Assembly (NCBI RefSeq): GCF_010671565.1
Contig: NZ_JAABOQ010000001.1
Span: 620,001 to 684,000, forward strand
DNA: 64,000 bases
Source of the DNA: Spongiivirga citrea
GTDB taxonomy: Bacteria > Bacteroidota > Bacteroidia > Flavobacteriales > Flavobacteriaceae
Direction of reading: 5' to 3'
Shown here: one piece after another, positions 8,821 to 17,276 of the stretch
Numbering within the stretch: the first letter of the stretch is position 1
Layout of the letters: the number at the start of each line of letters is the position of its first letter
Program-made: the position numbers and the translations under genes
The notes under the pieces: model-generated
What the model saw: only the letters and a program-made list of their open reading frames with translations
The model's database searches: none
Told to the model about the DNA's origin: nothing

Positions 8821-9615
8821 TTATAAAATTCCACCAATACTACCACCATCAATTTTAATAGCTGCACCGTTTGTGGCTGCCGCAAGCGGACTTGAGTAAT
8901 ATGTTATTGTACTTGCAACCTCATCTACTGATGCAAAACGTTGCAATAACGAAGACGTTCGTACTTCCTTAAAAAAGTCATTTGCAACTACTTCTTTTGT
9001 TTTGTTTTCTTTTTCTGCTACATCCTCTAAAAAATCTACTGCTCCCTCGGTTAAAGTTGATCCGGGAATTATCGTATTTACGGTCACTCCTTTTCCTTTT
9101 GTCAATTGAGCCAGTCCTCTTGAAATAGCAAGTAACGATGCCTTCGTTGTGCTATAAGCAATAAGATCCTCAGGCACCAAGCTGGCACATTCGCTAGAAA
9201 TAAATAAAATCCTACCCCAATTTCGTTCAAGCATTTTTGGCAATAAATTTCTAGATAACCTGACACCACTCATTAGGTTAACTTCCATTTGGTTTTGCCA
9301 ATCATCATCTGTCGTTTCAAAGAAGGTTTGAGACTTATAAATACCCACATTATTGATTAGTATATCAATATTAGGAAGCTTTTCAATCAGCAACTGGACT
9401 TCTTTCGGATTAGAAAAATCAGCAGCAATTCCATTTATATTGGATTGGGGGAACTGACTTTTGAGTCTTTCGAGAGCATTATTAATACCTTCTTGATTTC
9501 TTCCGTTAATAATAACACTTGCTCCCTCTTGAAGTAGTGTCAATGCAGTTGCAAATCCAATTCCAGAAGTAGATCCTGAAATAAAAGCAGTTTTTCCTCT
9601 AAGGTTTAATTCCAT
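8821..9615 (-). CDS. SDR family NAD(P)-dependent oxidoreductase
   Basis: A 264-residue classical short-chain dehydrogenase. The nucleotide loop is GSTSGIG (14-20), followed by NNVG (88-91), a catalytic Ser near 140 and Y154-S-T-T-K158 (YxxxK). It ends with the usual IKIDGGSIGGIL. It should oxidise or reduce an alcohol/ketone in the cytosol; the substrate is unknown. It lies 5 bp after the PhyH gene and 20 bp before the Dabb gene, and the cluster faces an AraC regulator, which suggests a small inducible catabolic pathway. Confidence 0.87.
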   Translation of the reverse strand: MELNLRGKTAFISGSTSGIGFATALTLLQEGASVIINGRNQEGINNALERLKSQFPQSNINGIAADFSNPKEVQLLIEKLPNIDILINNVGIYKSQTFFETTDDDWQNQMEVNLMSGVRLSRNLLPKMLERNWGRILFISSECASLVPEDLIAYSTTKASLLAISRGLAQLTKGKGVTVNTIIPGSTLTEGAVDFLEDVAEKENKTKEVVANDFFKEVRTSSLLQRFASVDEVASTITYYSSPLAAATNGAAIKIDGGSIGGIL

Positions 9616-9620
9616 ATTGA

Positions 9621-10604
9621 CTACCAGTTTCTCAAACCTAGTAATTTTTCTCCTAGGGTGTTCAATTTTGCAGTTTCATATTTTGTCTGTTCCCAGTTTC
9701 TAGGGTCACCAGGAAATGCATAACCTTCTGGTGCAATTCTATTTTTCCATGAGTTTATTCGCCATTCTCTTAGTTCCTTATTTTCTTCTTGCGCCGGCAT
9801 CATCGCAATATATTGAGCTATACGCACTTTATCTTCAGAAAGATTTGGTCTAATACCATGCGGTTCTGAGCTATTAAAAATAAGAAGGTCGCCAGCTTCC
9901 AAAGGGACCTTTACCAGCTTATCTTTCAAATCGGATACATCTGGTTTAAAATGATCTCGATCTTCAGGTTGGGTTAACTTCCATGTATCATAATTTTTAA
10001 ATAACCATGGAATGCATTGAAAGCCACCCATATGCTCGTCTATTTGATCGGCTAATGCCAAAACTCCTTGCACATTTTGAGGTTTTGTATCTGGGTCATA
10101 ATCCCAATGAATAAATCCCTTATACTCAAAACTAGGTCGAATTGGGAAATTTAAATTGGCACGATCGATAGTCACCCATAATTTTTCCGTTCCCCATATA
10201 TCTACAAAAGCATCATATACCTTTTGTGTTTGTCTATTATTCCAAAGATGTTGGTTGTTATACACCTCAACCATTCCGGTACCTGCTAATTCTTTCATTT
10301 GCATTTCCGCTCTCGGAGCAGTATACCATGTATTTTTATCATTCGGGTTCTTGTCTTCAAACTCCCATAAGAAAGATGCCGTCTTAGCTGCCTGATCTTT
10401 TGGTACTGCATTCTTTATTACCACATAACCGTTCTCCTTCCAAAAATTCCACTGATCTATCGTTAGAACGCGTAACGAATCTGGTGTGGCTTCCCTTCGA
10501 AGCTGTACATTACTACTTTTCGCAGTTGACGGATTTCCTGGAATATCAGTATGTTCATTTTTGGGGACCATCGTCGGAGCCATTGTTTTGTTCTCATCTT
10601 TCAT
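9621..10604 (-). CDS. Phytanoyl-CoA dioxygenase (PhyH) family Fe(II)/2-oxoglutarate oxygenase
   Basis: A 327-residue cytosolic protein with the 2-His-1-carboxylate iron site: H166-x-D168 in HWDYDPD and H249 in EPHGIRPN, with R261 placed to bind 2-oxoglutarate. Helices and strands around WNFWKENGYVVIKNAVP are typical of the N-terminal part of PhyH. It should hydroxylate a small substrate at the expense of 2-oxoglutarate and O2. It is the first gene of the operon with the SDR and Dabb genes and is divergent from the AraC regulator, 140 bp away. Confidence 0.82.
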   Translation of the reverse strand: MKDENKTMAPTMVPKNEHTDIPGNPSTAKSSNVQLRREATPDSLRVLTIDQWNFWKENGYVVIKNAVPKDQAAKTASFLWEFEDKNPNDKNTWYTAPRAEMQMKELAGTGMVEVYNNQHLWNNRQTQKVYDAFVDIWGTEKLWVTIDRANLNFPIRPSFEYKGFIHWDYDPDTKPQNVQGVLALADQIDEHMGGFQCIPWLFKNYDTWKLTQPEDRDHFKPDVSDLKDKLVKVPLEAGDLLIFNSSEPHGIRPNLSEDKVRIAQYIAMMPAQEENKELREWRINSWKNRIAPEGYAFPGDPRNWEQTKYETAKLNTLGEKLLGLRNW

Positions 10605-10682
10605 AACCCAATGATTTTAATTAATAACTACCACAAAGTTGAATTATATTCTCGTTGGATAGTTTACGATAGTTAGCCAAAA

Positions 10683-10692
10683 ATTGTACAAT
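10683..10692. promoter_or_regulatory. Candidate operator in the PhyH/AraC intergenic region
   Basis: ATTGTACAAT is a perfect 10-bp palindrome about midway between the divergent PhyH and AraC starts. It is a possible binding site for the AraC protein, but short AT-rich palindromes also arise by chance. Confidence 0.22.
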
Positions 10693-10744
10693 ATTGATAT
10701 TACTTAAATAATTAGCTCTTTTTTATCTTAATTTAGTGATAGTT

Positions 10745-11587
10745 ATGAAAATTCAACTCGAAACAATTACTAGCAATACTGACCGATCATTTTCAATGAT
10801 GTACAATCCTCGGTTAAGTGATCTTTTCTATTGGCATTTTCATGAAGAATATGAATTGGTTTATGTAGAAGCAGAAAGCGGACCTCGACATGTAGGCGAT
10901 CATATTAGTACATATCAGAAAAATGATCTGGTATTGATCGGCTCAAATATTCCCCATTTAAATTTTGATTATGGTCTAAAAACAGCATATAGAAAAGTTG
11001 TTGTGCATTTAAGAAGAGATTTTATCGAGAAACATATTCAAAAATCTCCTGAGCTTGCTTCTCTAAATACTTTATTTGAGAGATCTCGATATGGAATAGC
11101 CTTTATTGGTAGTGTCAAAAAGAATATAGGAGAACAACTATTCGGTTTTGAACAACTCCAGCCTTTCCAACAATATTTACAATTGTTAGAAATTCTAGAA
11201 ACCCTAAGCAAAACTACCTCCTTCGAACTTTTACATAACAAACCATATACTAAAAGATATAGTGAGCGCCAGCAAGACCGTATGCGCGCTATTTATGCAT
11301 TCGTGGATAAGAATTATCATCAAAAAATCGAATTGAGCGAGATATCTGGTATAAGTAATATGACTAAAGAGGCATTCTGTAGGTACTTTAAAAAAGAAAC
11401 TGGCTATACCTTTGTATCCTTTCTAAACCGATATAGAGTTAGTCAATCTAAACGCTATTTGATGTCAGGAAAAAGCATTAGTGACGCTTGTTATAGTTGT
11501 GGGTTCGAGAGTTTATCATATTACAATCGCATTTTTAAAAAGGTAACGAACGAAAACCCCAGTGTTTTTAGAAAGCGTTATCAGTAA
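10745..11587 (+). CDS. AraC family transcriptional regulator with cupin sensor domain
   Basis: About 280 residues from the ATG at 10745; a GTG nine bases earlier is less likely. The N-terminal half is a cupin-like sensor (YWHFHEEYELVYVE, then GPRHVGDHISTYQKNDLVLIGSNIPHL), the type that binds sugars. The C-terminal 100 residues hold the double HTH: IELSEISGISNMTKEAFCRYFKKETG and SISDACYSCGFESLSYYNRIFKK. It is divergent from the PhyH-SDR-Dabb operon and probably activates it in response to that pathway's substrate. Its 3' end overlaps the convergent GDPD gene by 20 bp. Confidence 0.86.
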   Translation: MKIQLETITSNTDRSFSMMYNPRLSDLFYWHFHEEYELVYVEAESGPRHVGDHISTYQKNDLVLIGSNIPHLNFDYGLKTAYRKVVVHLRRDFIEKHIQKSPELASLNTLFERSRYGIAFIGSVKKNIGEQLFGFEQLQPFQQYLQLLEILETLSKTTSFELLHNKPYTKRYSERQQDRMRAIYAFVDKNYHQKIELSEISGISNMTKEAFCRYFKKETGYTFVSFLNRYRVSQSKRYLMSGKSISDACYSCGFESLSYYNRIFKKVTNENPSVFRKRYQ

Positions 11588-12464
11588 TTTCATTTTCTAA
11601 TAGATTAATCAAACGGTCGGGATAATCCGTGATAATACCATCAACCTTAAATTTGAGCAAGGTTTTCATGGTAGTAGTATCATTTGCCGTCCATGGAATG
11701 ACCTGCAGTCGTTCATCCTGTAACAGCTCTACTTTCTTTTCGGACAATAACCCGTAATAAGGACTAATAATGGAAGGTTTAAATGAAAGTGCGCTCAATT
11801 TTAAATCGATATTCTCATTATCCTCAACCAACAAAGCAGTGCTGAGCTTGGGATTCATTTGATGCGTAATTTCCAAAGCGCGAATATCAAATGACTGCAC
11901 TGTCACTCGGTCTTCTAAATTTCTTTCACGAATAAGATTGATTAACAGCTTGGTAAATTCTTCTACTTTGGGAGTAAAAATACCATCATAAGTCGGGTGG
12001 CTCTTAATTTCGATATTGTACAAAATGGTTTCATCAGTCTCATCTTCCGCTAGGTCAAAGATTTCTGAAAGTAACGGTTTATGCGCTTTAATTTTTTGTT
12101 GATTGGGAAAACGGAGATGTTTTTTCATTCCCACATCAAATCTCTTTATCTCCTTATAATTCATTTGATAGAGGTTGAATGATTTCTCATTCTCCTCGGT
12201 AATTTCTTCTCCATTAGGTCCTATTGAAATTTCATGATTCATAAAAGGTTCATGAGAAACTACTAGTTGATGATCTTTGGAAACTGCCAGGTCTAACTCT
12301 AAGGTTGTCACTCCCAATTCAATTGCTTTTTTGAATGCAGGAATGGTATTTTCTGGCAATATTCCTCTACAACCACGGTGGCCTTGTACGTCAATCATTA
12401 GTTTATCTTTTGGTTGGTTACATGCCGCAATGAATAACAAGAAAATTAAACATACTCTATTCAC
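11568..12464 (-). CDS. Glycerophosphodiester phosphodiesterase family lipoprotein
   Basis: A 298-residue protein with an SPII signal (LFIAA then Cys15). The GDPD barrel shows QGHRGCRGILPENTIPAF with the catalytic His-Arg, ELDLAVSKDHQLVVSHE with the metal-binding acids, and IEIKSHP; it ends with WTANDTTTMKTLLKFKVDGIITDYPD, the usual C-terminal strand. It should hydrolyse glycerophosphodiesters to glycerol-3-phosphate and an alcohol in the envelope. The start is GTG at 12464, inside the end of the upstream gene (8-bp overlap), so the two are coupled. Confidence 0.87.
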   Translation of the reverse strand: MNRVCLIFLLFIAACNQPKDKLMIDVQGHRGCRGILPENTIPAFKKAIELGVTTLELDLAVSKDHQLVVSHEPFMNHEISIGPNGEEITEENEKSFNLYQMNYKEIKRFDVGMKKHLRFPNQQKIKAHKPLLSEIFDLAEDETDETILYNIEIKSHPTYDGIFTPKVEEFTKLLINLIRERNLEDRVTVQSFDIRALEITHQMNPKLSTALLVEDNENIDLKLSALSFKPSIISPYYGLLSEKKVELLQDERLQVIPWTANDTTTMKTLLKFKVDGIITDYPDRLINLLENEITDNAF

Positions 12465-13287
12465 TGGTTGTCGCTTTACGATACCCTTGAAATGGGATTT
12501 TTAATAACGGAACAATCTCAGCATTCTCTTTAGGATCCGGCACAGTATCTATTCCATACACAATATCTTCATTATTCATTTTGGCAAAAGTCCCAAAAAG
12601 TCGATCCCAAATTGAAAAAATATTACCATAATTTGTATCGGTATACGGCATTACATGATGATGATGCACCTTATGCATATCTGGCGAGACGATAACCCAA
12701 CTAAGCGCATTATCTAGCCATTTTGGAATTTTAATATTGGCATGATTAAACTGGGATAGCACAACAGAAATACTTTGGTATAAGAACACAAGGGCAATAG
12801 GTGCTCCCACAATAAAAACCCCAACCAACGTAAATGCAAACCGGATTACACTTTCCCCGGGATGATGTCTATTAGCAGTGGTTGTATCAACATTGGTATC
12901 GGTATGATGAATAAGATGAAACATCCATAATGGTTTAATCCTATGCTCCGCCCAGTGCGCAGTATACGCGCCTATTAAATCTAATAACATTAGTCCGATC
13001 AACACATATGCCCAAAGTGGCACTTCTGGCAACCATTGTAAAACCCCAAAATCATTTGCGATTACCCAATCAGATGTCCACAATAGTAAAAATGCTAGAA
13101 CAAAATTGACAACAACTGTTGTTAAGGTGAAAAAGATATTAGTCCAAGCGTGCTTAAACTTTCTATAACGCATTTTGAATAAGGGTACAGCGTACTCCAA
13201 TAAAAAGAAAAATGTAATTCCTGAGACAATAATTAAACTTCTGTGTGATGAAGGAATGGTCTCAAAATATGCAATAATCTCTTCCAT
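12457..13287 (-). CDS. Sterol desaturase / fatty acid hydroxylase family membrane protein
   Basis: A 276-residue protein with four or more membrane helices in residues 15-170. The di-iron histidine clusters of the family are present: HWAEHR, HLIHHTDTNVDTT plus NRHHPGE, and HKVHHHHVMPYTD. These enzymes hydroxylate or desaturate lipids at the membrane; the lipid here is not known. It overlaps the downstream GDPD gene, so lipid modification and phosphodiester turnover may be linked. Confidence 0.85.
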   Translation of the reverse strand: MEEIIAYFETIPSSHRSLIIVSGITFFFLLEYAVPLFKMRYRKFKHAWTNIFFTLTTVVVNFVLAFLLLWTSDWVIANDFGVLQWLPEVPLWAYVLIGLMLLDLIGAYTAHWAEHRIKPLWMFHLIHHTDTNVDTTTANRHHPGESVIRFAFTLVGVFIVGAPIALVFLYQSISVVLSQFNHANIKIPKWLDNALSWVIVSPDMHKVHHHHVMPYTDTNYGNIFSIWDRLFGTFAKMNNEDIVYGIDTVPDPKENAEIVPLLKIPFQGYRKATTSE

Positions 13288-13317
13288 GTTCTTACTTTTT
13301 TTAGCAATATAATTTTT

Positions 13318-13809
13318 TTATTGCAATCGTTGTTTCATCTTTTCCACAATGTTGAAGGCAGCGGGGCAAATAGCAACATTTTTAAGGGTGAGATTTCCTA
13401 TTTGATGAAATTTCTTCCTGTCAGTATGTGGAAACTCGCGACAAGCCTTTGGCCGAACATCATAAATTGAACAATAATTATCAGTGCCAAGAAAAGTACA
13501 AGGAACTGATTGTAAGACGTAATCATTGTCTTCATCAACTCGTAAAAACTGACTTATAAACTGATGATCCTTCATTTTAAAATGCTTCGCTATTCGGCTT
13601 ACATCTTTATCAGTAAATAATGGGCCTGTAGTTTTACAACAATTGGCGCATGTTAAACAATCAGTTTGCTCAAACTCTTCTTCATGCAATTCCTGCATGA
13701 TATAATCTAACTTTTTAGGAGGCTTTTTTTTAAGCTTGTTAAAAAACTTCTTGTTTTCAGTATGCTTATCTTTGGCCTTTTCTGGAAGTTCTCGCAACAG
13801 CTCGTCCAT
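13318..13809 (-). CDS. YkgJ-type cysteine cluster protein (zinc/iron chelating)
   Basis: A 163-residue cytosolic protein of the CxxCxxCC family. Cysteines fall in CLTCANCC, CTFLGTDNYC, PKACREFP and a late AICPAAF, eight in all in a metal-binding arrangement. Members are widespread but their function is unsettled. It is upstream of, and in line with, the hydroxylase gene (30 bp gap) and divergent from the methyltransferase. Confidence 0.8.
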   Translation of the reverse strand: MDELLRELPEKAKDKHTENKKFFNKLKKKPPKKLDYIMQELHEEEFEQTDCLTCANCCKTTGPLFTDKDVSRIAKHFKMKDHQFISQFLRVDEDNDYVLQSVPCTFLGTDNYCSIYDVRPKACREFPHTDRKKFHQIGNLTLKNVAICPAAFNIVEKMKQRLQ

Positions 13810-13841
13810 TCTTTTTTATACAAAGTTAACCAATTCGTACT

Positions 13842-14549
13842 ATGGATATTTTAGGCATGGCCATGCTAGATTATATAAACGGAAATTATTCTGAAGACAT
13901 TATTACAGAAACTTCTATTTCGGAAAAAGACACCTTATCGGTTCCTTACCTTTTTAGAAGCTACCAAGAAATGCCAAAAATTGAGCGTGCTGCATTAGAT
14001 CTCGCTAAAGGAACCATTCTTGACGTTGGCTGCGGAGCTGGCAGTCATAGTTTATATCTCCAAAATGAGAGAAAACTGATGGTGAAATCTATCGATATTT
14101 CTGAAGGAGCGATCGAAACATGCAAAAAACGAGGTGTTCATAATGCACAACTTCAAGATTTTTTCGACCTAAAAAATGAACAATATGATACTGTTTTATT
14201 GTTGATGAATGGTCTTGGTGTATGCGAAACACTTTCTGGAATTGATCGTCTATTCAATCAACTAAAAAATATTTTGAAACCAAATGGCCAAGTACTTTTA
14301 GATAGTAGTGATCTTATCTATATGTTCGATCGAGAAGAAGATGGTAGTGTTTTGCTAGAAGCAGGACAAGGTTATTATGGCGAACTCCAATTCATAACCT
14401 ATTACAAAGACGCCGTAGGTGAGCCTTTTGATTGGTTGTATTTAGATTTTAATACGCTACAAAGGGCTGCAGACGTTAATGGCTTTAATTGCGAACTAGT
14501 TGTTGAAGGGGAACATTACGACTATTTGGCCAAGCTAACTGCTAAATAG
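13842..14549 (+). CDS. Class I SAM-dependent methyltransferase
   Basis: A 235-residue Rossmann-type methyltransferase. Motif I is ILDVGCGAGSHSLYL (about residues 58-72), followed by the acidic SIDISEGAIE and by DTVLLLMNGLGVCETL. The long opening (MLDYINGNYSEDI) belongs to a flavobacterial subfamily of unknown substrate. Divergent from the Cys-cluster gene with 32 bp between starts. Confidence 0.8.
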   Translation: MDILGMAMLDYINGNYSEDIITETSISEKDTLSVPYLFRSYQEMPKIERAALDLAKGTILDVGCGAGSHSLYLQNERKLMVKSIDISEGAIETCKKRGVHNAQLQDFFDLKNEQYDTVLLLMNGLGVCETLSGIDRLFNQLKNILKPNGQVLLDSSDLIYMFDREEDGSVLLEAGQGYYGELQFITYYKDAVGEPFDWLYLDFNTLQRAADVNGFNCELVVEGEHYDYLAKLTAK

Positions 14550-14603
14550 GGCAAAAGTTTTACATTAAAAAAGTCTTTTTAATCTCATCTATTTTAAAAC
14601 AAC

Positions 14604-15005
14604 TCAATCAGCTATTTTACGATAACGCTCTACACAGGCTTCAAAGCACGGGTAATAAATGAATAAATTGTCATCCTTTAGCTCATATCTAACACTCGAA
14701 TCTGCTGAAAAAACCTCGCAAATAATAGTAACTAATGAAGATTCATGCGAATACGTACCAGTTTGACTAGCGTTTTCATCATTAACTAGATCACAAAGAG
14801 TTCCTCTGGATATCATTACCGTTCCGTTTTCATCAAAAACAAGCTGTTTTCCAGATGATAGTGGCTGAAATGCGCCACTACCGTCACCAGGATCTACTAA
14901 ACGCGCATTTATTTCCCATGTACCAATAACAGTATTCGTATCTAAATCATCATTGTTACAAGAAATAGTGAGCAGAAAAATTGATATTACCATAAACCAC
15001 CTCAT
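14604..15005 (-). CDS. Small lipocalin-like lipoprotein
   Basis: A 133-residue lipoprotein (LLTIS then Cys16). IGTWEINARLVDPGDG, GKQLVFDENGTVMISRG and GTYSHESSLVTII are consistent with a lipocalin-like barrel of the type found in many Bacteroidota lipoproteins. The three Cys in the mature chain (TLCDL, TIICEV, YPCFEACVE region) may form disulfides. Function unknown. Convergent with the methyltransferase gene across a short AT-rich gap. Confidence 0.65.
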   Translation of the reverse strand: MRWFMVISIFLLTISCNNDDLDTNTVIGTWEINARLVDPGDGSGAFQPLSSGKQLVFDENGTVMISRGTLCDLVNDENASQTGTYSHESSLVTIICEVFSADSSVRYELKDDNLFIYYPCFEACVERYRKIAD

Positions 15006-15139
15006 ATCTTAGTATTTTTAAACAGATGTATTTTAAACCAATGGTTGCGTAAGTATGTCTTAAAAAATACAACTAAGCTAAAGTTGAAATATTTTAACAT
15101 TTTAGCAGTTATGTAATTGTTGTTTAATCAAATTGCCAA

Positions 15140-15916
15140 ATGATAGGGAAAAAGTTAGTATTAGGTATTGCGTTTTTTAGTTTGTTTATTATCTCATCAT
15201 GTAAGAATGATGATGGCCCAGCCGATCCAGAAATAGATCGCACAGCCAATTTATTGGCAACTGGTGATTCTGCAAATGATTTATTAAGTGATACAACATA
15301 TAATAGTCTAGTTTTAGAAATTGTATCAGTTCGTGGTTTCGAGCTAAGGTCAAGTTCGGTTCAGAATCTTACTAATTTTTTGAATGAACGAATTAATAAA
15401 CCTGGCGGAATTCGTGTGATACAACGTTCAATCGATGCACCCCAGAATGAAGATTATAGTTTACAACAAATCGCAAATATTGAACGTGACCAACGCCAAA
15501 ATTATAATTCTGAGGATGAAATAGCGGTATACCTTTTTAATGCTAATAGAAAGTCTGAAGAAGACACTGATCCCGATAGTTTTACACTGGGGGCAGCCTA
15601 CAGAAACACGAGTTTTGTGCTGTTCGGCTCAGTAATTCAAGACCTAGGTACAAGAAATAATGGTGTTAGTACCGAGCAGATTGAGAGTGCAACTTTACAA
15701 CATGAATTCGCTCATTTATTAGGCTTGGTTGATCTAGGAACACCAATGCAAACAGATCACTTAGATGAAGAAAACGGACAACACTGTAATGTTGCTAATT
15801 GCTTGATGAATTTTCAAATTACGTTTAGCTCGGGTAATATGAACATGATGGGCAGTTCCGATCCAGAGTTAGATCCTCTTTGCATCGCTGACTTGCAGGC
15901 TAATGGTGGACGTTAA
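15140..15916 (+). CDS. Metzincin-like zinc metalloprotease lipoprotein
   Basis: A 258-residue lipoprotein (LFIISS then Cys21). The zinc site is H188-E-F-A-H192-L-L-G-L-V-D198, matching the extended metzincin motif HExxHxxGxxD, and is followed by HCNVANCLMNF, where CxxxxCxM supplies a Met-turn-like segment as in archaemetzincins. Only one later Cys (PLCIADL) is present, so the second structural zinc site of archaemetzincins would be incomplete. Expected at the cell surface or in the periplasm as a protease; the substrate is unknown. ATG start, single-gene unit. Confidence 0.75.
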   Translation: MIGKKLVLGIAFFSLFIISSCKNDDGPADPEIDRTANLLATGDSANDLLSDTTYNSLVLEIVSVRGFELRSSSVQNLTNFLNERINKPGGIRVIQRSIDAPQNEDYSLQQIANIERDQRQNYNSEDEIAVYLFNANRKSEEDTDPDSFTLGAAYRNTSFVLFGSVIQDLGTRNNGVSTEQIESATLQHEFAHLLGLVDLGTPMQTDHLDEENGQHCNVANCLMNFQITFSSGNMNMMGSSDPELDPLCIADLQANGGR

Positions 15917-15924
15917 AAATAGTA

Positions 15925-15977
15925 TTCAGTTGGCAGTAAAATACAATCCCCAATTCTGACTCTGAACTCTGAACTAA
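15925..15977. repeat. Degenerate copy of the CAGTTGGCAGT repeat
   Basis: TTCAGTTGGCAGT at 15925-15937 matches the core of the inverted repeats that flank the four-helix-bundle gene near 27.5 kb. It is followed by CTGACTCTGAACTCTGAACT, a short tandem of CTGAAC units. It lies between convergent genes, and no protein gene is attached to it. Confidence 0.5.
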
Positions 15978-15979
15978 AC

Positions 15980-16612
15980 TTAAGGTATATTAAGATACTT
16001 ATGTGTCTGTAAGGAGACTTTCCACTTAGGGTTTTGCATTACATAGTCAACAATTTGCGGAATCATTTTATCGCGCTTACTCCATTCGGGTTGTAAATAC
16101 AAAATGCAATCGTCTGGCACTTTATCAGCTTGTTCTTCAGCAAACTCAAAGTCATTTTTATTGTAAACGATCACCTTTAACTCGTTGGCATTCCTATAAA
16201 CTTCGGGCGTGGGTAATTTTAGCTTTTTAGGAGAAAGACAAATCCAGTCCCACTTTCCTGTTAATGGATATGCTCCTGAAGTTTCAATGTGAACGCTAGC
16301 GCCTTTTTCTTTAAGTTCGTTCGTCAACTTAGTCATATCCCAAGTCAATGGCTCACCGCCAGTTACTACAACTGTATCGCTATATTTTATCGCATTTTCT
16401 ACAATTTGTGAAGTCAAAGTAGGCGGATGCACTTCTGCATTCCAACTTTCTTTTACATCACACCAGTGGCATCCCACATCACAACCGCCTATTCGTATAA
16501 AATAAGCGGCTGTTCCTTTGTGATAGCCTTCTCCCTGTATGGTGTAAAACTCCTCCATTAAAGGAAGCATTTCACCTTTTTTTACAAGCTCATGTGTTTC
16601 TGCGGTAACCAT
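15980..16612 (-). CDS. queE: 7-carboxy-7-deazaguanine synthase
   Basis: A 210-residue radical SAM enzyme. The cluster motif is C44-x3-C48-x2-C51 (GGCDVGCHWCDV), followed by VVTGGEPL and by HIETSGAYPL. FYTIQGEGYHKGTAAYFIR is the usual QueE N-terminus. It converts carboxytetrahydropterin to 7-carboxy-7-deazaguanine in queuosine (or other 7-deazaguanine) synthesis. The other queuosine genes are not in the window. The RidA gene lies upstream in the same direction with a 20-bp gap. Confidence 0.9.
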   Translation of the reverse strand: MVTAETHELVKKGEMLPLMEEFYTIQGEGYHKGTAAYFIRIGGCDVGCHWCDVKESWNAEVHPPTLTSQIVENAIKYSDTVVVTGGEPLTWDMTKLTNELKEKGASVHIETSGAYPLTGKWDWICLSPKKLKLPTPEVYRNANELKVIVYNKNDFEFAEEQADKVPDDCILYLQPEWSKRDKMIPQIVDYVMQNPKWKVSLQTHKYLNIP

Positions 16613-16632
16613 GCCGCAAAGATAACTTTTTG

Positions 16633-17076
16633 CTATCTAGCTGCAACACATTCGATCTCAATCTTTGCGCCAACAGCAAGACCGCTCACAGCAAAGGTGG
16701 TACGTGCCGGTTTATTAGGAAAAAACTCTTTGTATACTTCATTAAACGCAACAAAGTCATTAATATCGGCTAAGATTACAGTGCATTTCACAACATTATC
16801 TGTAGTCATTTGATGTTGCGCGAGTACCTCAATAATGTTCTGACACACCTGTCTTGTCTCTGGTTTAATGCCTCCAGGCACCAGTTTTCTGGTGGCTCCG
16901 TCGATACCTACTTGCCCTGCTAGAAAAAACAAATTCCCTACTTGTACGGCATCAGAAAATGGAGCATCCTTTTTACGCTCTTCATGAGATGCATGAAATG
17001 TAACTTCTCCTGAATTGTTACAGGAAATTAAGGATATTATGCAGAATACACATAAAGGTATTTTAGAAAATTTCAT
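16633..17076 (-). CDS. RidA family protein with lipoprotein signal
   Basis: A 147-residue YjgF/Rid protein preceded by an SPII signal (SLIS then Cys19). The Rid core is intact: the active-site Arg is R125 in NKPARTTFAV and the Glu is E142 in KIEIECVAAR. RidA normally removes reactive enamines/imines in the cytosol; here the enzyme appears to be exported and membrane-anchored, so its substrate may differ. ATG start with a well-formed signal, so the exported form is not an artefact of start choice. Confidence 0.82.
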   Translation of the reverse strand: MKFSKIPLCVFCIISLISCNNSGEVTFHASHEERKKDAPFSDAVQVGNLFFLAGQVGIDGATRKLVPGGIKPETRQVCQNIIEVLAQHQMTTDNVVKCTVILADINDFVAFNEVYKEFFPNKPARTTFAVSGLAVGAKIEIECVAAR

Positions 17077-17276
17077 TGTGATTGGTTTTCGTTAGATAGT
17101 ATTAAAAGTAGTGAAAAGGAAAATTCCCAAAATCAAAAATTGCAACTATCCAATCTTAAATATCAAATCCGCTCTTTTTATCCCATTTTCGGCACGCTTT
17201 ATCTCTTTTTAATTTTTCGACTTTTACCCTTTTTCACTTACAAAGGGAATCGCTATTTTTAACAAAACTTAATTCG

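Noticed and set aside
14564-14583. A bidirectional terminator between the methyltransferase and the small lipoprotein
   Set aside because: The arms ATTAAAAA/TTTTAAT-type pairing are entirely A-T and too weak to call with confidence.
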